NCBI RefSeq assembly: GCF_007828955.1
Contig: NZ_VIVR01000001.1
Location: forward strand, 3,472,001 to 3,536,000
Source of the DNA: Kitasatospora atroaurantiaca
Lineage (GTDB): Bacteria; Actinomycetota; Actinomycetes; Streptomycetales; Streptomycetaceae
Direction: 5' to 3'
Length of the DNA: 64,000 nt
Shown in pieces: positions 19,382-27,637 of this stretch. The position numbers and the translations under genes are program-made. Positions within the stretch are counted from its first letter, which is position 1, and each line of letters opens with the position of its first letter. A model generated the notes under the pieces. That model worked only from the letters and a program-made list of their open reading frames with translations, made no database searches and was not told the DNA's origin.

Positions 19382-19488
19382 CAGGGGCGCGTGGGGGCAC
19401 CTCCCGGCCGAAGGCTGGGGGAGAACTGCGCGCGGCGGGAGGGTACAGACCGTTGCCTTCCGATCTCGCGCAGATCCCCGCGCCCCTG
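19382..19488. repeat. Interspersed inverted-repeat element
   Basis: The arms CAGGGGCGCG (19382-19391) and CGCGCCCCTG (19479-19488) are perfect inverted repeats. Internal subrepeats (GGGGGAGAACTGCGCG, CGCGCAGATCCCCG) can also pair. This resembles the abundant hairpin-forming intergenic element of streptomycetes with GGGGCGCGGGGA arms. It fills most of the gap between the GNAT and oxidoreductase genes and could act as an attenuator or weak terminator. The family is named from memory of similar sequences, not from a search. Confidence 0.6.
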
Positions 19489-19532
19489 GGATGCCCGATC
19501 CTGATCGACAACCCCCGAGGAGGGGACCAACG

Positions 19533-20987
19533 GTGGTAGCGGAAGTCGTCGTGGTGGGCACCGGGCCGAACGGCCTGGCCGCCGCGGTCACCATGGCCCG
19601 GGCCGGCCTTCACGTCGAGATGTACGAGGCGGCGGACGACATCGGGGGCGGGCTGCGGTCCAAGCCGCTCTTCCGCGAGGACGTCCTGCACGACATCTGC
19701 TCGGCCGTCCACCCGATGGCCGCGGCGTCCGGATTCTTCCGGGAGTTCGACCTCCCCGCCCGTGGCGTGGAGTTGCTGCAGCCGGAGATCGGCTACGCCC
19801 ACCCGCTCGACGGCGGGCGGGCCGGGCTCGCGTACCGCAGCCTCGACGTGACCTGCGAACACCTCGGCCCGGACGGGCCGAAGTGGCGTGCGCTGATGCG
19901 CCCGCTGCTGGAACACAGCCGCGGTCTGGTGGACTTCATGCTCTCGGGCCAGCGGAGCCTGCCGGACGATCCGGCCGTGCCCTTCCTGCTGGCCCGGCGG
20001 ATCCTCGAGCACGGCACGCCGTTGGCCACCCGGCAGTTCGCCGGGGACGAGGCAGCCGCGCTGCTCGCGGGCGTCGCGGCGCACGTGGTCGGCCGGATGC
20101 CCACGCCCTCGTCGGCCGCGGTGGCCCTGATGCTCGGTCACCTCGCGCACGGTACGGGCTGGCCGGTGCCGCGGGGCGGCAGCGTGCGGATCGCCGAGGC
20201 CATGGCCGCGGATGTGGCGGCCCACGGCGGAAAGATCGTCACCGGGCAGCGGGTGACCGACATCCGGGAGTTCCGGAGTGCGCGGGCCGTCTTCCTCGAC
20301 GTCGGACCGAAGGAGTTTCTGGCGATCGGCGGCCCCGTGCTGCCGAGCGCGTACCAGCGGGGCCTGCGCTCCTTCCGCTACGGGCCGGGGGCCGCGAAGG
20401 TCGACTTCCTGGTCTCGGAGCCGATCCCCTGGGCCAATCCGCTGGTGGGCAGGGCCGGTACGGTCCACCTCGGCGGCACGCAGCAGGAGATCTTCCGTCA
20501 GGAGAGCCTGGTGGCCCGGGGAGCGCGCGGGGGCGAACCGTTCGTCCTGGTGGTCGATCCCTGCGCGGCGGACCCGGGCCGGGCCGCCGACGGGTACCGG
20601 CCGGTCTGGGCCTACGCCCACGTGCCGAACGGCGACACCACCGACCCGGTGGCGCTGGTGACCGCCCGCATCGAGCGGTACGCACCCGGGTTCGCCGAGA
20701 CGGTGGTCGCCCGGCAGGGGATCAGCGCGGCGGAGTTGGAGCACTACAACCCGAACTACGTGGGCGGTGACATCGCCGCCGGGGCCGTGACGCTGAAGCA
20801 GTCCGTGTTCCGGCCGACACCGCGCTGGGACCCCTGGCGAACGCCGCTCCGGGGGGTCTACCTCTGCTCCGCCGCCACTCCTCCGGGGCCGGGCGTGCAC
20901 GGCATGCCGGGTTATCTGGCCGCGAGGTCGGCGCTGCGGAGGGAGTTCGGGATCCGCGACGTGCCCTCGCTGGCTCCGGTGCGCTGA
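19533..20987 (+). CDS. FAD-dependent oxidoreductase, phytoene desaturase-like
   Basis: A 484-residue flavoprotein. It opens with a dinucleotide-binding motif VVGTGPNGLAAAVTMARAG and the following acidic strand end YEAADDIGGG, and near the C-terminus has GVYLCSAATPPGPGVHGMPG, the second FAD contact of the crtI/amine oxidase-like superfamily. Start GTG 19533 has CGAGGAGGGG about 8 bases upstream; the frame is open further 5' but without coding character. It could oxidise the peptide-polyketide product, but this subfamily is also found beside PPTase genes outside biosynthetic clusters. The 3' end overlaps the convergent PPTase gene by 76 bases. Confidence 0.8.
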   Translation: MVAEVVVVGTGPNGLAAAVTMARAGLHVEMYEAADDIGGGLRSKPLFREDVLHDICSAVHPMAAASGFFREFDLPARGVELLQPEIGYAHPLDGGRAGLAYRSLDVTCEHLGPDGPKWRALMRPLLEHSRGLVDFMLSGQRSLPDDPAVPFLLARRILEHGTPLATRQFAGDEAAALLAGVAAHVVGRMPTPSSAAVALMLGHLAHGTGWPVPRGGSVRIAEAMAADVAAHGGKIVTGQRVTDIREFRSARAVFLDVGPKEFLAIGGPVLPSAYQRGLRSFRYGPGAAKVDFLVSEPIPWANPLVGRAGTVHLGGTQQEIFRQESLVARGARGGEPFVLVVDPCAADPGRAADGYRPVWAYAHVPNGDTTDPVALVTARIERYAPGFAETVVARQGISAAELEHYNPNYVGGDIAAGAVTLKQSVFRPTPRWDPWRTPLRGVYLCSAATPPGPGVHGMPGYLAARSALRREFGIRDVPSLAPVR

Positions 20988-21688
20988 CCCCGCGCCCGGC
21001 TGCCGCTCACGCCGCCCGGGCCGAGCGAGCGGGAGAGCCGGTACTCCTGACCGCCGCCGGCCGCCGGGGCCCGTAGGGCGAAGGAGGCGGCATGGGCGGG
21101 GCCGGCCGGGAGGTCGGTGATGGTCCAGGCGGGGGGCATGGCGGCGCGTCCGGTGCTGCCGAGGTAGTCGGCGGCGGGATTGCGGCCGAAGCCGGTACCG
21201 AGGCCCTTGAGGTAGGCCTCCTTCCGGGTCCACAGCCGGGCGAACTCCTCGGCCCGGCGAGCGGCCGGGGCCGCCGCCAGATCCGCCTGCTCCGCGGGGT
21301 GGAACACCGCCGCGAGCTCGGCCACGGCCTGCGCGTCGGGCACGGCCTCGACGTCGACGCCGATGGGGTGGTCGGCGATGCCGATCAGGATCAGGTCGCC
21401 GCCGTGGGAGAGGGAGAAGTGCGGCACGGCGGAGTCGGCCAGCCGGGGGCGGCCGTTCGGACCGCCGCAGCAGGGGCAGGGCTCGCGGTCGAAGCGCAGC
21501 TCGGCCGGGTCGGCGCCGACCCGGCGGCCGAGGACTCGGCGCAGGGCGGTGTGGGCGAACAGGTAGCGCACCCGGTCACGCTCGTGGACGAAGCCCGCGG
21601 CCCGCTTGCGCTCGGCGGGGCCGAGGGTACGGGCGTCGACGTCGTCCTCGGCCACGGTGGAGCCGTCGAGCAGCCAGAGGTCGGTCAC
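20912..21688 (-). CDS. Sfp-type 4'-phosphopantetheinyl transferase
   Basis: Transfers 4'-phosphopantetheine from CoA to the carrier-protein serines of the synthetases. The Mg-binding motif GVDVE (D112, E114) and WTRKEAYLKGLG (W153, K156, E157, K161) are intact, preceded by SLSHGGDL. A CPCC cluster near residue 71 matches the (W/C)-rich segment of actinomycete Sfp-type enzymes. I chose GTG 21688 (CGGAG 6 bases upstream); another GTG at 21727 would add 13 residues. The C-terminal 40 or so residues look poorly conserved and overlap the oxidoreductase gene. It is the obvious activator of the NRPS/PKS carriers here, and is apparently co-transcribed with the LuxR-type gene 44 bp upstream. Confidence 0.88.
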   Translation of the reverse strand: MTDLWLLDGSTVAEDDVDARTLGPAERKRAAGFVHERDRVRYLFAHTALRRVLGRRVGADPAELRFDREPCPCCGGPNGRPRLADSAVPHFSLSHGGDLILIGIADHPIGVDVEAVPDAQAVAELAAVFHPAEQADLAAAPAARRAEEFARLWTRKEAYLKGLGTGFGRNPAADYLGSTGRAAMPPAWTITDLPAGPAHAASFALRAPAAGGGQEYRLSRSLGPGGVSGSRARGQRTGASEGTSRIPNSLRSADLAAR

Positions 21689-21732
21689 GACGGGCTCCGG
21701 ACGGGTGTTGACGGACGGTGGGAACACGGCGC

Positions 21733-22758
21733 TCAGGCCGCGCGCTCGCCGGCCGGGGCGTTGCCCAGCCGGCCGCGGCGGTTCAGCTCGATCGCGGCCT
21801 GGAACCGGGTCTGCACACCCAGCCGCTCCAGCAGGGCGGAGATCATCCGGCTGAGTGTCCGGGAGGAGACGCCCAGGCGGCGTGCGATGGCGTCGTCCTT
21901 CACGCCCTCGGCGAGCAGCCGGATCAGCACGTCCTCCACCGGGCTCGTCTGCGGGGCGCCGGCATCGGCGACCACGTCCTCCTGGAAGGGGGTCGCCAGG
22001 GTCCAGCAGTGCTCGTAGAGCGCACGCAGCGTGGGGACCAGTTCGGTGCCGTGCACGGCGAGGGCACCGCGCGCGCTGTCCTCGGGGTCGACCGGGACCA
22101 GCGCCAGATCCCGGTCGACGACCAGCATCCGCTGGGGCAGGTGGGTGGCCACCCGTACCTGTGCACCCGCCAGCGACAGCTCCCTGAGGTAACCCGCCAT
22201 CAGGGGGTCGCGCGCGTGGCGGTGGAGGAACAGCGCGCGGACCTCGATGCCGGCGCCCAGCATTCCCAGGTCCCGCAGCAGCATCTCGTCGAGGGCCGGG
22301 GCGGTCGGGATGCTCCCCGCGTGCATCCACCAGGCATCGTGCCGGGCCAGGCTGGCCGCGCCGTCCAGGAAGGAGTCCACCTGCTCCGTGGTGGAGAGGG
22401 CCTCGACCTCCAGCGTCCTGCGCTGCGGCGCGCGCAGGTCCAGGAAGTCCCGCATGACGGTGGTGATCGCCTCGCGGGTGTGCGCGACCTGCTCCTGGTG
22501 CCGGGCGAGCTGCCGGTCCTCCATCGCGAACAGCCGGGTCAGCGCGACGTCGGGGGCCACCGCGGCGTATCCGCTGGGTGTGCTCGGCGCCGGGCGGAGC
22601 AGGCCGACCGACTCCAGCCGGTCCAGCGCCTCCTCGACGACCGACTCGGCAACGCCCAGCCGCGCTGCCGCCTCTCTCACCGTCCAGCCGGTCTGCCGCA
22701 GTGCGGTCTCGTAGACCCGCTGCTCCAGTGCCTCGGGGGCTACCGTTCCCCTCGCCAT
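21733..22758 (-). CDS. TrmB/LuxR-type regulator 1
   Basis: An N-terminal winged-helix-like segment (VREAAARLGVAESVVEEAL, then RLESVGLLR) resembles the TrmB/helix-turn-helix module. A central 150-residue phospholipase-D-like effector domain follows, and a C-terminal LuxR-type HTH (LLAEGVKDDAIARRLGVSSRTLSRMISALLERLG). This architecture is common for pathway regulators in streptomycetes. Start ATG 22758 has GGAG at the right distance (ATCGGAGCGGGGAATG); an ATG at 22776 would add six residues. It shares architecture with the protein encoded at 23163-24158. The two probably arose by duplication and likely control the cluster. Confidence 0.85.
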   Translation of the reverse strand: MARGTVAPEALEQRVYETALRQTGWTVREAAARLGVAESVVEEALDRLESVGLLRPAPSTPSGYAAVAPDVALTRLFAMEDRQLARHQEQVAHTREAITTVMRDFLDLRAPQRRTLEVEALSTTEQVDSFLDGAASLARHDAWWMHAGSIPTAPALDEMLLRDLGMLGAGIEVRALFLHRHARDPLMAGYLRELSLAGAQVRVATHLPQRMLVVDRDLALVPVDPEDSARGALAVHGTELVPTLRALYEHCWTLATPFQEDVVADAGAPQTSPVEDVLIRLLAEGVKDDAIARRLGVSSRTLSRMISALLERLGVQTRFQAAIELNRRGRLGNAPAGERAA

Positions 22759-22816
22759 TCCCCGCTCCGATGCCAAGTGCTGTCTGCCGTACCGAGCCCA
22801 GATTCGCGGCGGTGGG

Positions 22817-22996
22817 TCAGCCGCCCCAGGTCAGGTCGTTGAGGGACGCGACGGCGGCGACGTGGGTACGGGGGGCGGGGGTGGGGTCGGCCTGCGCCGC
22901 CACGGTGGACACCAGCGCGAGCGCGGCCACCGCCAGCGCGGCACGGGTGGCGATCTTGACGAGGAACGACGGGCGGGAAGAGCGCGACCGGGTCAC
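22817..22996 (-). CDS. Small secreted peptide precursor, 59 aa
   Basis: GTG 22996 has AGGAG 7 bases upstream. The peptide has a basic N-terminus (SRSSRPSFLVK), a hydrophobic stretch (AALAVAALALVSTVA) and a plausible signal-peptidase site after AQA. This leaves a mature peptide of about 23 residues beginning DPTPAP and ending SLNDLTWGG. It lies between two TrmB/LuxR-type regulator genes, all on the minus strand, 58 bp before regulator 1. No cysteines occur, and no modification enzyme adjoins it. A secreted signal or activity-modulating peptide sensed by the regulators is an attractive possibility. The coding call rests on the ribosome site, signal peptide and placement. Confidence 0.7.
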   Translation of the reverse strand: MTRSRSSRPSFLVKIATRAALAVAALALVSTVAAQADPTPAPRTHVAAVASLNDLTWGG

Positions 22997-23031
22997 GGCA
23001 GGTCTCCTGAGTAGTGGTTCTCCGGCTGTCT

Positions 23032-23045
23032 GAATGTTCGGCCGG
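23032..23045 (+). promoter_or_regulatory. Candidate operator GAATGTTCGGCCGG
   Basis: A 14-bp motif 36 bp upstream of the small peptide gene. It matches the minus-strand sequence GAACGTTCGGCCGG at 24181-24194 at 13 of 14 positions. Both copies lie just upstream of minus-strand genes of this regulatory group. Likely a binding site for one of the two LuxR-type regulators; inferred from recurrence only. Confidence 0.45.
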
Positions 23046-23162
23046 CACGACCTACTCTCTGCGGGCGCCGGGGTCACCGGAAGAGATCAAGGCTGGACGA
23101 AAGCGTCCTTGGCATGTTCCGTCCAGCAAATTCCGGCCCGATCGGCCGATTCCGGCCAGGCC

Positions 23163-24158
23163 TCAGCGACCGGGCGGCAGCCAGCCGTCCTGGACGGCGT
23201 GCACGCCTGCCTGGAACCGGCTCCGGGCGTCCAGTCGCTCCATCAGCTCGGCCGCTATCCTCCGGGCGGTGCGCGGCGAGACGCCCAGCCGCTTGGCGAT
23301 CGCCTCGTCGGTCATGCCCTCGGCGAGCATCCGCAGGGTCTCCGCCTCCTGCGGAGCCAGGCCGTGCCGGTCCGGGCAGGCCGAGTCGCCCAAGGGGACG
23401 GCGCCGGCCCAGACGCTCTCGAAGAGTGCGCACAGGGCGGAGACCACGGTGGCACCGGTCAGGATCACCGCGCCGGCACGGGCGTCGCTGGTGTCCAGGG
23501 GCAGTACGGCGAGCCTGCGATCGATGATGATCATGCGGGTAGGCAGGGACGGCGCCGTCCGCACCCGGCCACCCCGGCTGTTCAGCCAGGCCACATGGTC
23601 CAGCGTGGGCTGATCGTTGCGGATGCTGTCCAGGTAGATGGTCCGCATCTGCACCCCGCGGTCGAACAGCGCGGCGTTGGGCCCGCGACTGGCCCGCAGG
23701 TCCTCCTCGGTGTGCGCGCCGCCGGGGGCGAAGGTCATCACCGCCTCCTCGGCGGTCTCGCCGAGCTCGGCCAGCCGCTCCCGGATGGCGTCGGCCCCGA
23801 GGAGCCGCTCCGATTCCGTCGTCGGCTGCGGACTGCCCAGGATCGAGCACTCGGCGATCAGCTGGGCCGCGGCCGCCCGCGAGGCCTCCAGACGCTGCTG
23901 CTGGGCGGCCAGCTCCGCCTGCTGCCGGGCCAGCAGCAGCTCCATCGCGACCTCGGGGTTGACCGTGTGGAAGCCCGCCCCCTGGCCGCCCCTGCGCCTC
24001 ACCAGCGCCAGGGCGCTGAGTCGGTCCAGGGCCGTACGCAGCTCCGCTTCCGTGATCGCCAGCCGCACCGCCAGCTCGCCGAGCCCCACGGGGGGCTCCG
24101 CGAGCATGGCCCGGTACACCCTTTCCGACAACGAGTCCAGTCCCAGAGTTTCCAGCAC
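23163..24158 (-). CDS. TrmB/LuxR-type regulator 2
   Basis: A 331-residue protein with the same architecture as regulator 1: N-terminal winged-helix segment (GELAVRLAITEAELRTALDR), a coiled region rich in Ala/Gln (LLLARQQAELAAQQQRLEA), an effector domain, and a C-terminal LuxR HTH (MLAEGMTDEAIAKRLGVSPRTARRIAAEL). GTG 24158 follows an AAAGGGGGGGA ribosome site. It heads the minus-strand group regulator 2, peptide, regulator 1, PPTase. Its upstream region contains the palindrome CCGAACGTTCGG, so autoregulation is plausible. Confidence 0.85.
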   Translation of the reverse strand: MLETLGLDSLSERVYRAMLAEPPVGLGELAVRLAITEAELRTALDRLSALALVRRRGGQGAGFHTVNPEVAMELLLARQQAELAAQQQRLEASRAAAAQLIAECSILGSPQPTTESERLLGADAIRERLAELGETAEEAVMTFAPGGAHTEEDLRASRGPNAALFDRGVQMRTIYLDSIRNDQPTLDHVAWLNSRGGRVRTAPSLPTRMIIIDRRLAVLPLDTSDARAGAVILTGATVVSALCALFESVWAGAVPLGDSACPDRHGLAPQEAETLRMLAEGMTDEAIAKRLGVSPRTARRIAAELMERLDARSRFQAGVHAVQDGWLPPGR

Positions 24159-24521
24159 CGTCCCCCCCCTTTCACGATCACCGGCCGAACGTTCGGGATT
24201 CTAGAAGATCCTATGAGGTGAACGGGCAGGTGAAGCCCCGCCCCCGTACCGGCAAAAGCGCTGTAGCAACTTCCCGCGAGGGCACCGGCCATCCGCCCTC
24301 CGGGCGGGCCTCGGACCGGATGCTGAGACGGCGGGCCCGGCTGGCGCCCGGACGACGTGGCGGCTATCCGCACACCGCGAGGGCTGGTCGGGATCACGGC
24401 ACGGAGATCAGGATGGCCCGGACGGCGAGCGGCGCGGGCGGGGGCCACGGACGCAGACGAGCACCTCGAGATTGTGGGAAAGCATGCAGGCGCAGGCAGT
24501 GGACCGGCCGGGAGGCCTGGG
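24159..24521. promoter_or_regulatory. Divergent intergenic region with palindromes
   Basis: This 363-bp gap separates regulator 2 (minus) from the Gfo/Idh gene (plus). It holds a perfect 12-bp palindrome CCGAACGTTCGG at 24185-24196, which forms part of the motif GAACGTTCGGCCGG on the minus strand (24181-24194). Right after it is the near-symmetric GGATTCTAGAAGATCC (24196-24211). These sit 25-50 bp from the regulator start, where an operator or promoter would be. No gene is seen in the remaining 300 bp, although several frames stay open. Confidence 0.5.
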
Positions 24522-25493
24522 GTGACGCGAGTCGGCGTGGCCCTGGTCGGTTTCGGAGCCGCCGGCCGGCAGCACCTCCAGGCCCTTGCGCGGGCCGACT
24601 TCGCGGACCTGCGCGGCGTCCTGGAGCAGAACCCGGCGGCCAGGACTCCCGCGGGGACCGCCAGGTACCTCTCCTGGGAGCAGCTGCTCCGGGACCCCTC
24701 GGTGCAGCTGGTGTCCCTGTGCACCCCGCCGGGCGGCCGGGCCGAGCTGGCCCGACAGGCCCTGGCGGCCGGCAAGGCCGTCCTGCTGGAGAAGCCGCCT
24801 GCGGCCTCGACCGCCGAACTCGACCTGCTGGTGGAGCTGTCCGAACGGAGCGGGCGCCCGGTCGGCGTGATGCTCCAGCACCGGTTCGGGGTGCCCGAGG
24901 AGGTGCTCGGCCGTACCTGGCAGCCCGCCGCCACCGCCCTGCTGGAGGTCTCCCGCTACCGCCCCGCCGCGTACTTCCAGCGGGCGTCCTGGCGGCACGA
25001 CCCGGCACTCGCACTGGGCGGGATCACCGCCCACCTCGGGGTGCACTACCTGGACCTGGCCTGCCAGCTGCTGGGCGAGCCGGCCGAGGTGAAGCTCGCC
25101 GGGGCCCGCCAACTGGTACCGGGCATCGACACCCGGGCGGCCGGAGTGGTCCGCTTCACCGGCGGGGGCACCCTGAGTTTCGCCGTGACCGCCGAGTCCG
25201 TCGCGCGTACGGAACGGTTGACGATCCTCGACGCGGACCAGTGCCTGCTGGTCGAGAACGGCCGGATCGCGCTCGACGGCGGCGCGGGACCGGCCGGCCA
25301 CCGCGCCGCGTCCGCCTCCGAACTGCGCGGCGAGGTGTACCGGGACATGGCCCGGGCGATCGCCGCCGGCCGGCAGCCCCGGCGCTGCCACCTCGCCGGC
25401 GCCCGCGCGGTGACGATGATCCTGGAGTCCGTGCAGCAGCAGCTCGTGGCGTGCGGACGAGCGGCGCCGGCCGAGCCACTGCTGCACCGATGA
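24522..25493 (+). CDS. Gfo/Idh/MocA-family oxidoreductase
   Basis: A 323-residue NAD(P)-dependent dehydrogenase. The N-terminal Rossmann motif is VALVGFGAAGRQHL, followed by the family signature LLEKPPA with the catalytic lysine and a C-terminal alpha/beta domain (GGITAHLGVHYLDLACQLLG). GTG 24522 has GGAGG 6 bases upstream; the frame extends further 5' without a better start. It overlaps or abuts the aminotransferase gene, so the two probably act in sequence, oxidising a hydroxyl or imine and then transaminating. Such a pair could make or recycle an unusual amino acid for the NRPS. The substrate is unknown. Confidence 0.8.
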   Translation: MTRVGVALVGFGAAGRQHLQALARADFADLRGVLEQNPAARTPAGTARYLSWEQLLRDPSVQLVSLCTPPGGRAELARQALAAGKAVLLEKPPAASTAELDLLVELSERSGRPVGVMLQHRFGVPEEVLGRTWQPAATALLEVSRYRPAAYFQRASWRHDPALALGGITAHLGVHYLDLACQLLGEPAEVKLAGARQLVPGIDTRAAGVVRFTGGGTLSFAVTAESVARTERLTILDADQCLLVENGRIALDGGAGPAGHRAASASELRGEVYRDMARAIAAGRQPRRCHLAGARAVTMILESVQQQLVACGRAAPAEPLLHR

Positions 25494-25528
25494 ACGTCCG
25501 CCGGCACCTTCCCGAAAGAAGCCCCCGT

Positions 25529-26749
25529 ATGCCGACCTCCCCGCCCGTGCTCACCGACCTGCTGGCCCGGCGCACCCGCTTCGCCCGCTCCGACGCGATC
25601 CGCGACATCCTCGCGGCCGGAGCCGCACCGGGCGTGCTCTCGATGGCCGGCGGTCTGCCGGCTCCGGACACCTTCCCGACGGAGGAACTGGCCCGGATCT
25701 TGGACCGGGTGCTGACCGAATCGGCGGCCGCCGCGCTGCAGTACTCGCCGACCGAGGGCGTACCCGCGATGCGCGAGGTCCTTGCCCGGCTGGCCAGTGC
25801 CACGGGCGCCCCCGTGACCGCGGACCGCGTCCTGGTCACCGGCGGCAGCCAGCAGGGGCTCGACCTCGTCGCCGGCATCCTCCTGGAGGAGGGCGACGTC
25901 GTGGCGCTCGACGACCCCAGCTACCTCGGCGCCGTACAGTCCTTCCGCCGGGCGGGAGCCCGGCTGCTGCCGATACCCAGCGACGCGGACGGCATGGACA
26001 CCGACGCACTGGAGGAACGGCTCACCGCCGGCGCCCGATGCAAGGTCGTGTACGTTGTGCCGCATTTTCACAATCCCAGCGGCGCGGTACTGTCCGTCCA
26101 CCGACGACGTCACCTGGCCGCCCTGGCCGAGAAATTCGGATTCGTGATCGTCGAGGACGATCCCTACGCCGATCTGGCCTTCGACGGGACGCGGCAGCCC
26201 TCCGTCGACATGCTCAGCGAGCGGGTGGTGCGGCTGATGAGCCTGTCGAAGACCCTCTGCCCCGGGCTGCGGGTGGGCGGACTCGTCGCCCCCGCGTCGC
26301 TCGTCCCCGAACTCGCGGGCGCCAAGCAGTGCGCCGACCTGCAGACCAACACGCTGGGTCAGCACGTCCTGGCCCGGCTGCTCGCCGACCCCGGCTTCCT
26401 GCCCGGGCACGTCGCTCGACTGCAGGACTTCTACCGGGGCCGGGCAGGCCACCTGTCCGGCCTGATCGAGAGCCGGCTGCCCTGGCTGGACTTCGAGCGC
26501 CCGCGCGGCGGCCTCTTCTTCTGGTGCACGGTCACCGCACCCGGGATCGACTCCGGCAGCCTGGCCCGTACCGCCCTCGCCGAGGGCGTCGCGGTCGTGC
26601 CCGGCGCTCCGTTCTGCATCGAACGGGACGGCTCGCGCAACCTCCGGCTGTCCTTCGCGACCCTCACGGAAGCGCAGCTGCTCTCGGCCGTCGACCGGCT
26701 CTCGGCCGCCTTCGAGAAGGCTTCGGTGGCCCTCGAAAGTCACCGATGA
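25529..26749 (+). CDS. PLP-dependent aminotransferase, ARO8/MocR-like class I
   Basis: A fold-type I aminotransferase without the GntR domain of MocR proteins. Visible signatures are the N-terminal SMAGGLPAPDTFP, QYSPTEGVPAMRE, the VPHFHNPSG substrate/PLP loop, VEDDPYADLAF, and the PLP lysine K241 in SLSKTLCPGLRVG. It resembles 2-aminoadipate/aromatic aminotransferases. I chose ATG 25529. An ATG at 25490 overlaps the stop of the preceding gene (ATGA) and would add 13 residues, so tight coupling is possible. It is the last gene before the conserved crp region and likely the right edge of the biosynthetic cluster. Confidence 0.82.
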   Translation: MPTSPPVLTDLLARRTRFARSDAIRDILAAGAAPGVLSMAGGLPAPDTFPTEELARILDRVLTESAAAALQYSPTEGVPAMREVLARLASATGAPVTADRVLVTGGSQQGLDLVAGILLEEGDVVALDDPSYLGAVQSFRRAGARLLPIPSDADGMDTDALEERLTAGARCKVVYVVPHFHNPSGAVLSVHRRRHLAALAEKFGFVIVEDDPYADLAFDGTRQPSVDMLSERVVRLMSLSKTLCPGLRVGGLVAPASLVPELAGAKQCADLQTNTLGQHVLARLLADPGFLPGHVARLQDFYRGRAGHLSGLIESRLPWLDFERPRGGLFFWCTVTAPGIDSGSLARTALAEGVAVVPGAPFCIERDGSRNLRLSFATLTEAQLLSAVDRLSAAFEKASVALESHR

Positions 26750-26831
26750 GTACAAATGGCCCCGTACCGTACTCCTCGCCCGACCCCCTCCTCATATGAT
26801 CGGAGCGACATGCGTCATCCTTGGTGATGCA

Positions 26832-26857
26832 GTCTTGACCAGAAGTCTTGACGAGAA
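26832..26857. repeat. Tandem 13-bp repeat in the crp leader
   Basis: Two adjacent 13-bp units, GTCTTGACCAGAA and GTCTTGACGAGAA, differ at one base and end 31 bp before the crp start. They contain TTGAC, which could serve as alternative -35 elements or as binding half-sites. Confidence 0.5.
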
Positions 26858-26888
26858 GCACCGCCCCACACCCAGCAGGAGGAAGCAC

Positions 26889-27563
26889 GTGGACGACGTT
26901 CTGCGGCGTGCCGCGCTGTTCGCGGCTCTCGATGACGAGCAGGCCGGCGAGCTGCGTGCCTCCATGACCGAGGTGACGCTCGCCCGTGGCGAGTCGCTGT
27001 TCCACGAGGGCGACCCGGGCGACCGGCTGTACGTCGTCGCCGAGGGCAAGGTCAAGCTGCACCGGGCCTCGCCGGACGGGCGCGAGAACATGCTCGCGGT
27101 GCTCGGCCCCAGCGAGATGATCGGTGAGCTGTCGCTCTTCGACCCCGGACCGCGTACCGCCACCGCGAGCGCGCTGACCGAGGTCAAGCTGCTCGGCCTC
27201 GGCCACGGCGACCTGCAGCCCTGGCTGCACGCCCGCCCCGAGGTCTCGATCGCGCTGCTCCGGGCCATCGCCCGCCGTCTGCGCCGGACCAACGACGTCA
27301 TGTCGGACCTGGTCTTCTCCGACGTCCCCGGCCGTGTCGCCAAGGCGCTGCTGGACCTCTCCCGGCGCTTCGGCGTGCAGTCCGAGGAGGGCATCCACGT
27401 CGCCCACGACCTCACCCAGGAGGAGCTGGCCCAGCTGGTCGGCGCCTCCCGCGAGACGGTCAACAAGGCGCTGGCGGACTTCGCCGGCCGCGGCTGGCTC
27501 AAGCTGGAGGCCCGCGCGGTGGTCCTGATGGACGTCGAGCGGCTGTCGCGCCGGTCGCGCTGA
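26889..27563 (+). CDS. crp: Crp, cyclic-nucleotide-binding global regulator
   Basis: A 224-residue Crp/Fnr-family regulator closely matching the streptomycete Crp that controls germination and antibiotic production. The cNMP-binding beta-barrel spans residues 1-120 (GDRLYVVAEGKVKLHR, GPSEMIGELSLFDPGPRTATA). A dimer helix follows, and a C-terminal HTH_Crp whose recognition helix reads GASRETVNKAL, similar to the SRETV helix of Escherichia coli Crp. GTG 26889 has AGGAGG 7 bases upstream and gives the canonical N-terminus. An upstream in-frame extension to 26796 is unlikely. It is monocistronic, ending at a strong hairpin. Confidence 0.95.
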   Translation: MDDVLRRAALFAALDDEQAGELRASMTEVTLARGESLFHEGDPGDRLYVVAEGKVKLHRASPDGRENMLAVLGPSEMIGELSLFDPGPRTATASALTEVKLLGLGHGDLQPWLHARPEVSIALLRAIARRLRRTNDVMSDLVFSDVPGRVAKALLDLSRRFGVQSEEGIHVAHDLTQEELAQLVGASRETVNKALADFAGRGWLKLEARAVVLMDVERLSRRSR

Positions 27564-27575
27564 CCCGGACGTGAC

Positions 27576-27614
27576 GAAGGGCCCGTGAGCCGGTGGACGG
27601 CTTGCGGGCCCTTC
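27576..27614. terminator. Bidirectional hairpin between crp and MBL gene
   Basis: GAAGGGCCCG pairs with CGGGCCCTTC, with an inner AGCCG/CGGCT stem separated by a two-base mismatch and a short loop. It lies between convergent genes and can serve both. Confidence 0.75.
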
Positions 27615-27637
27615 GACGTCTGCTCGTTCGGTCAGCC

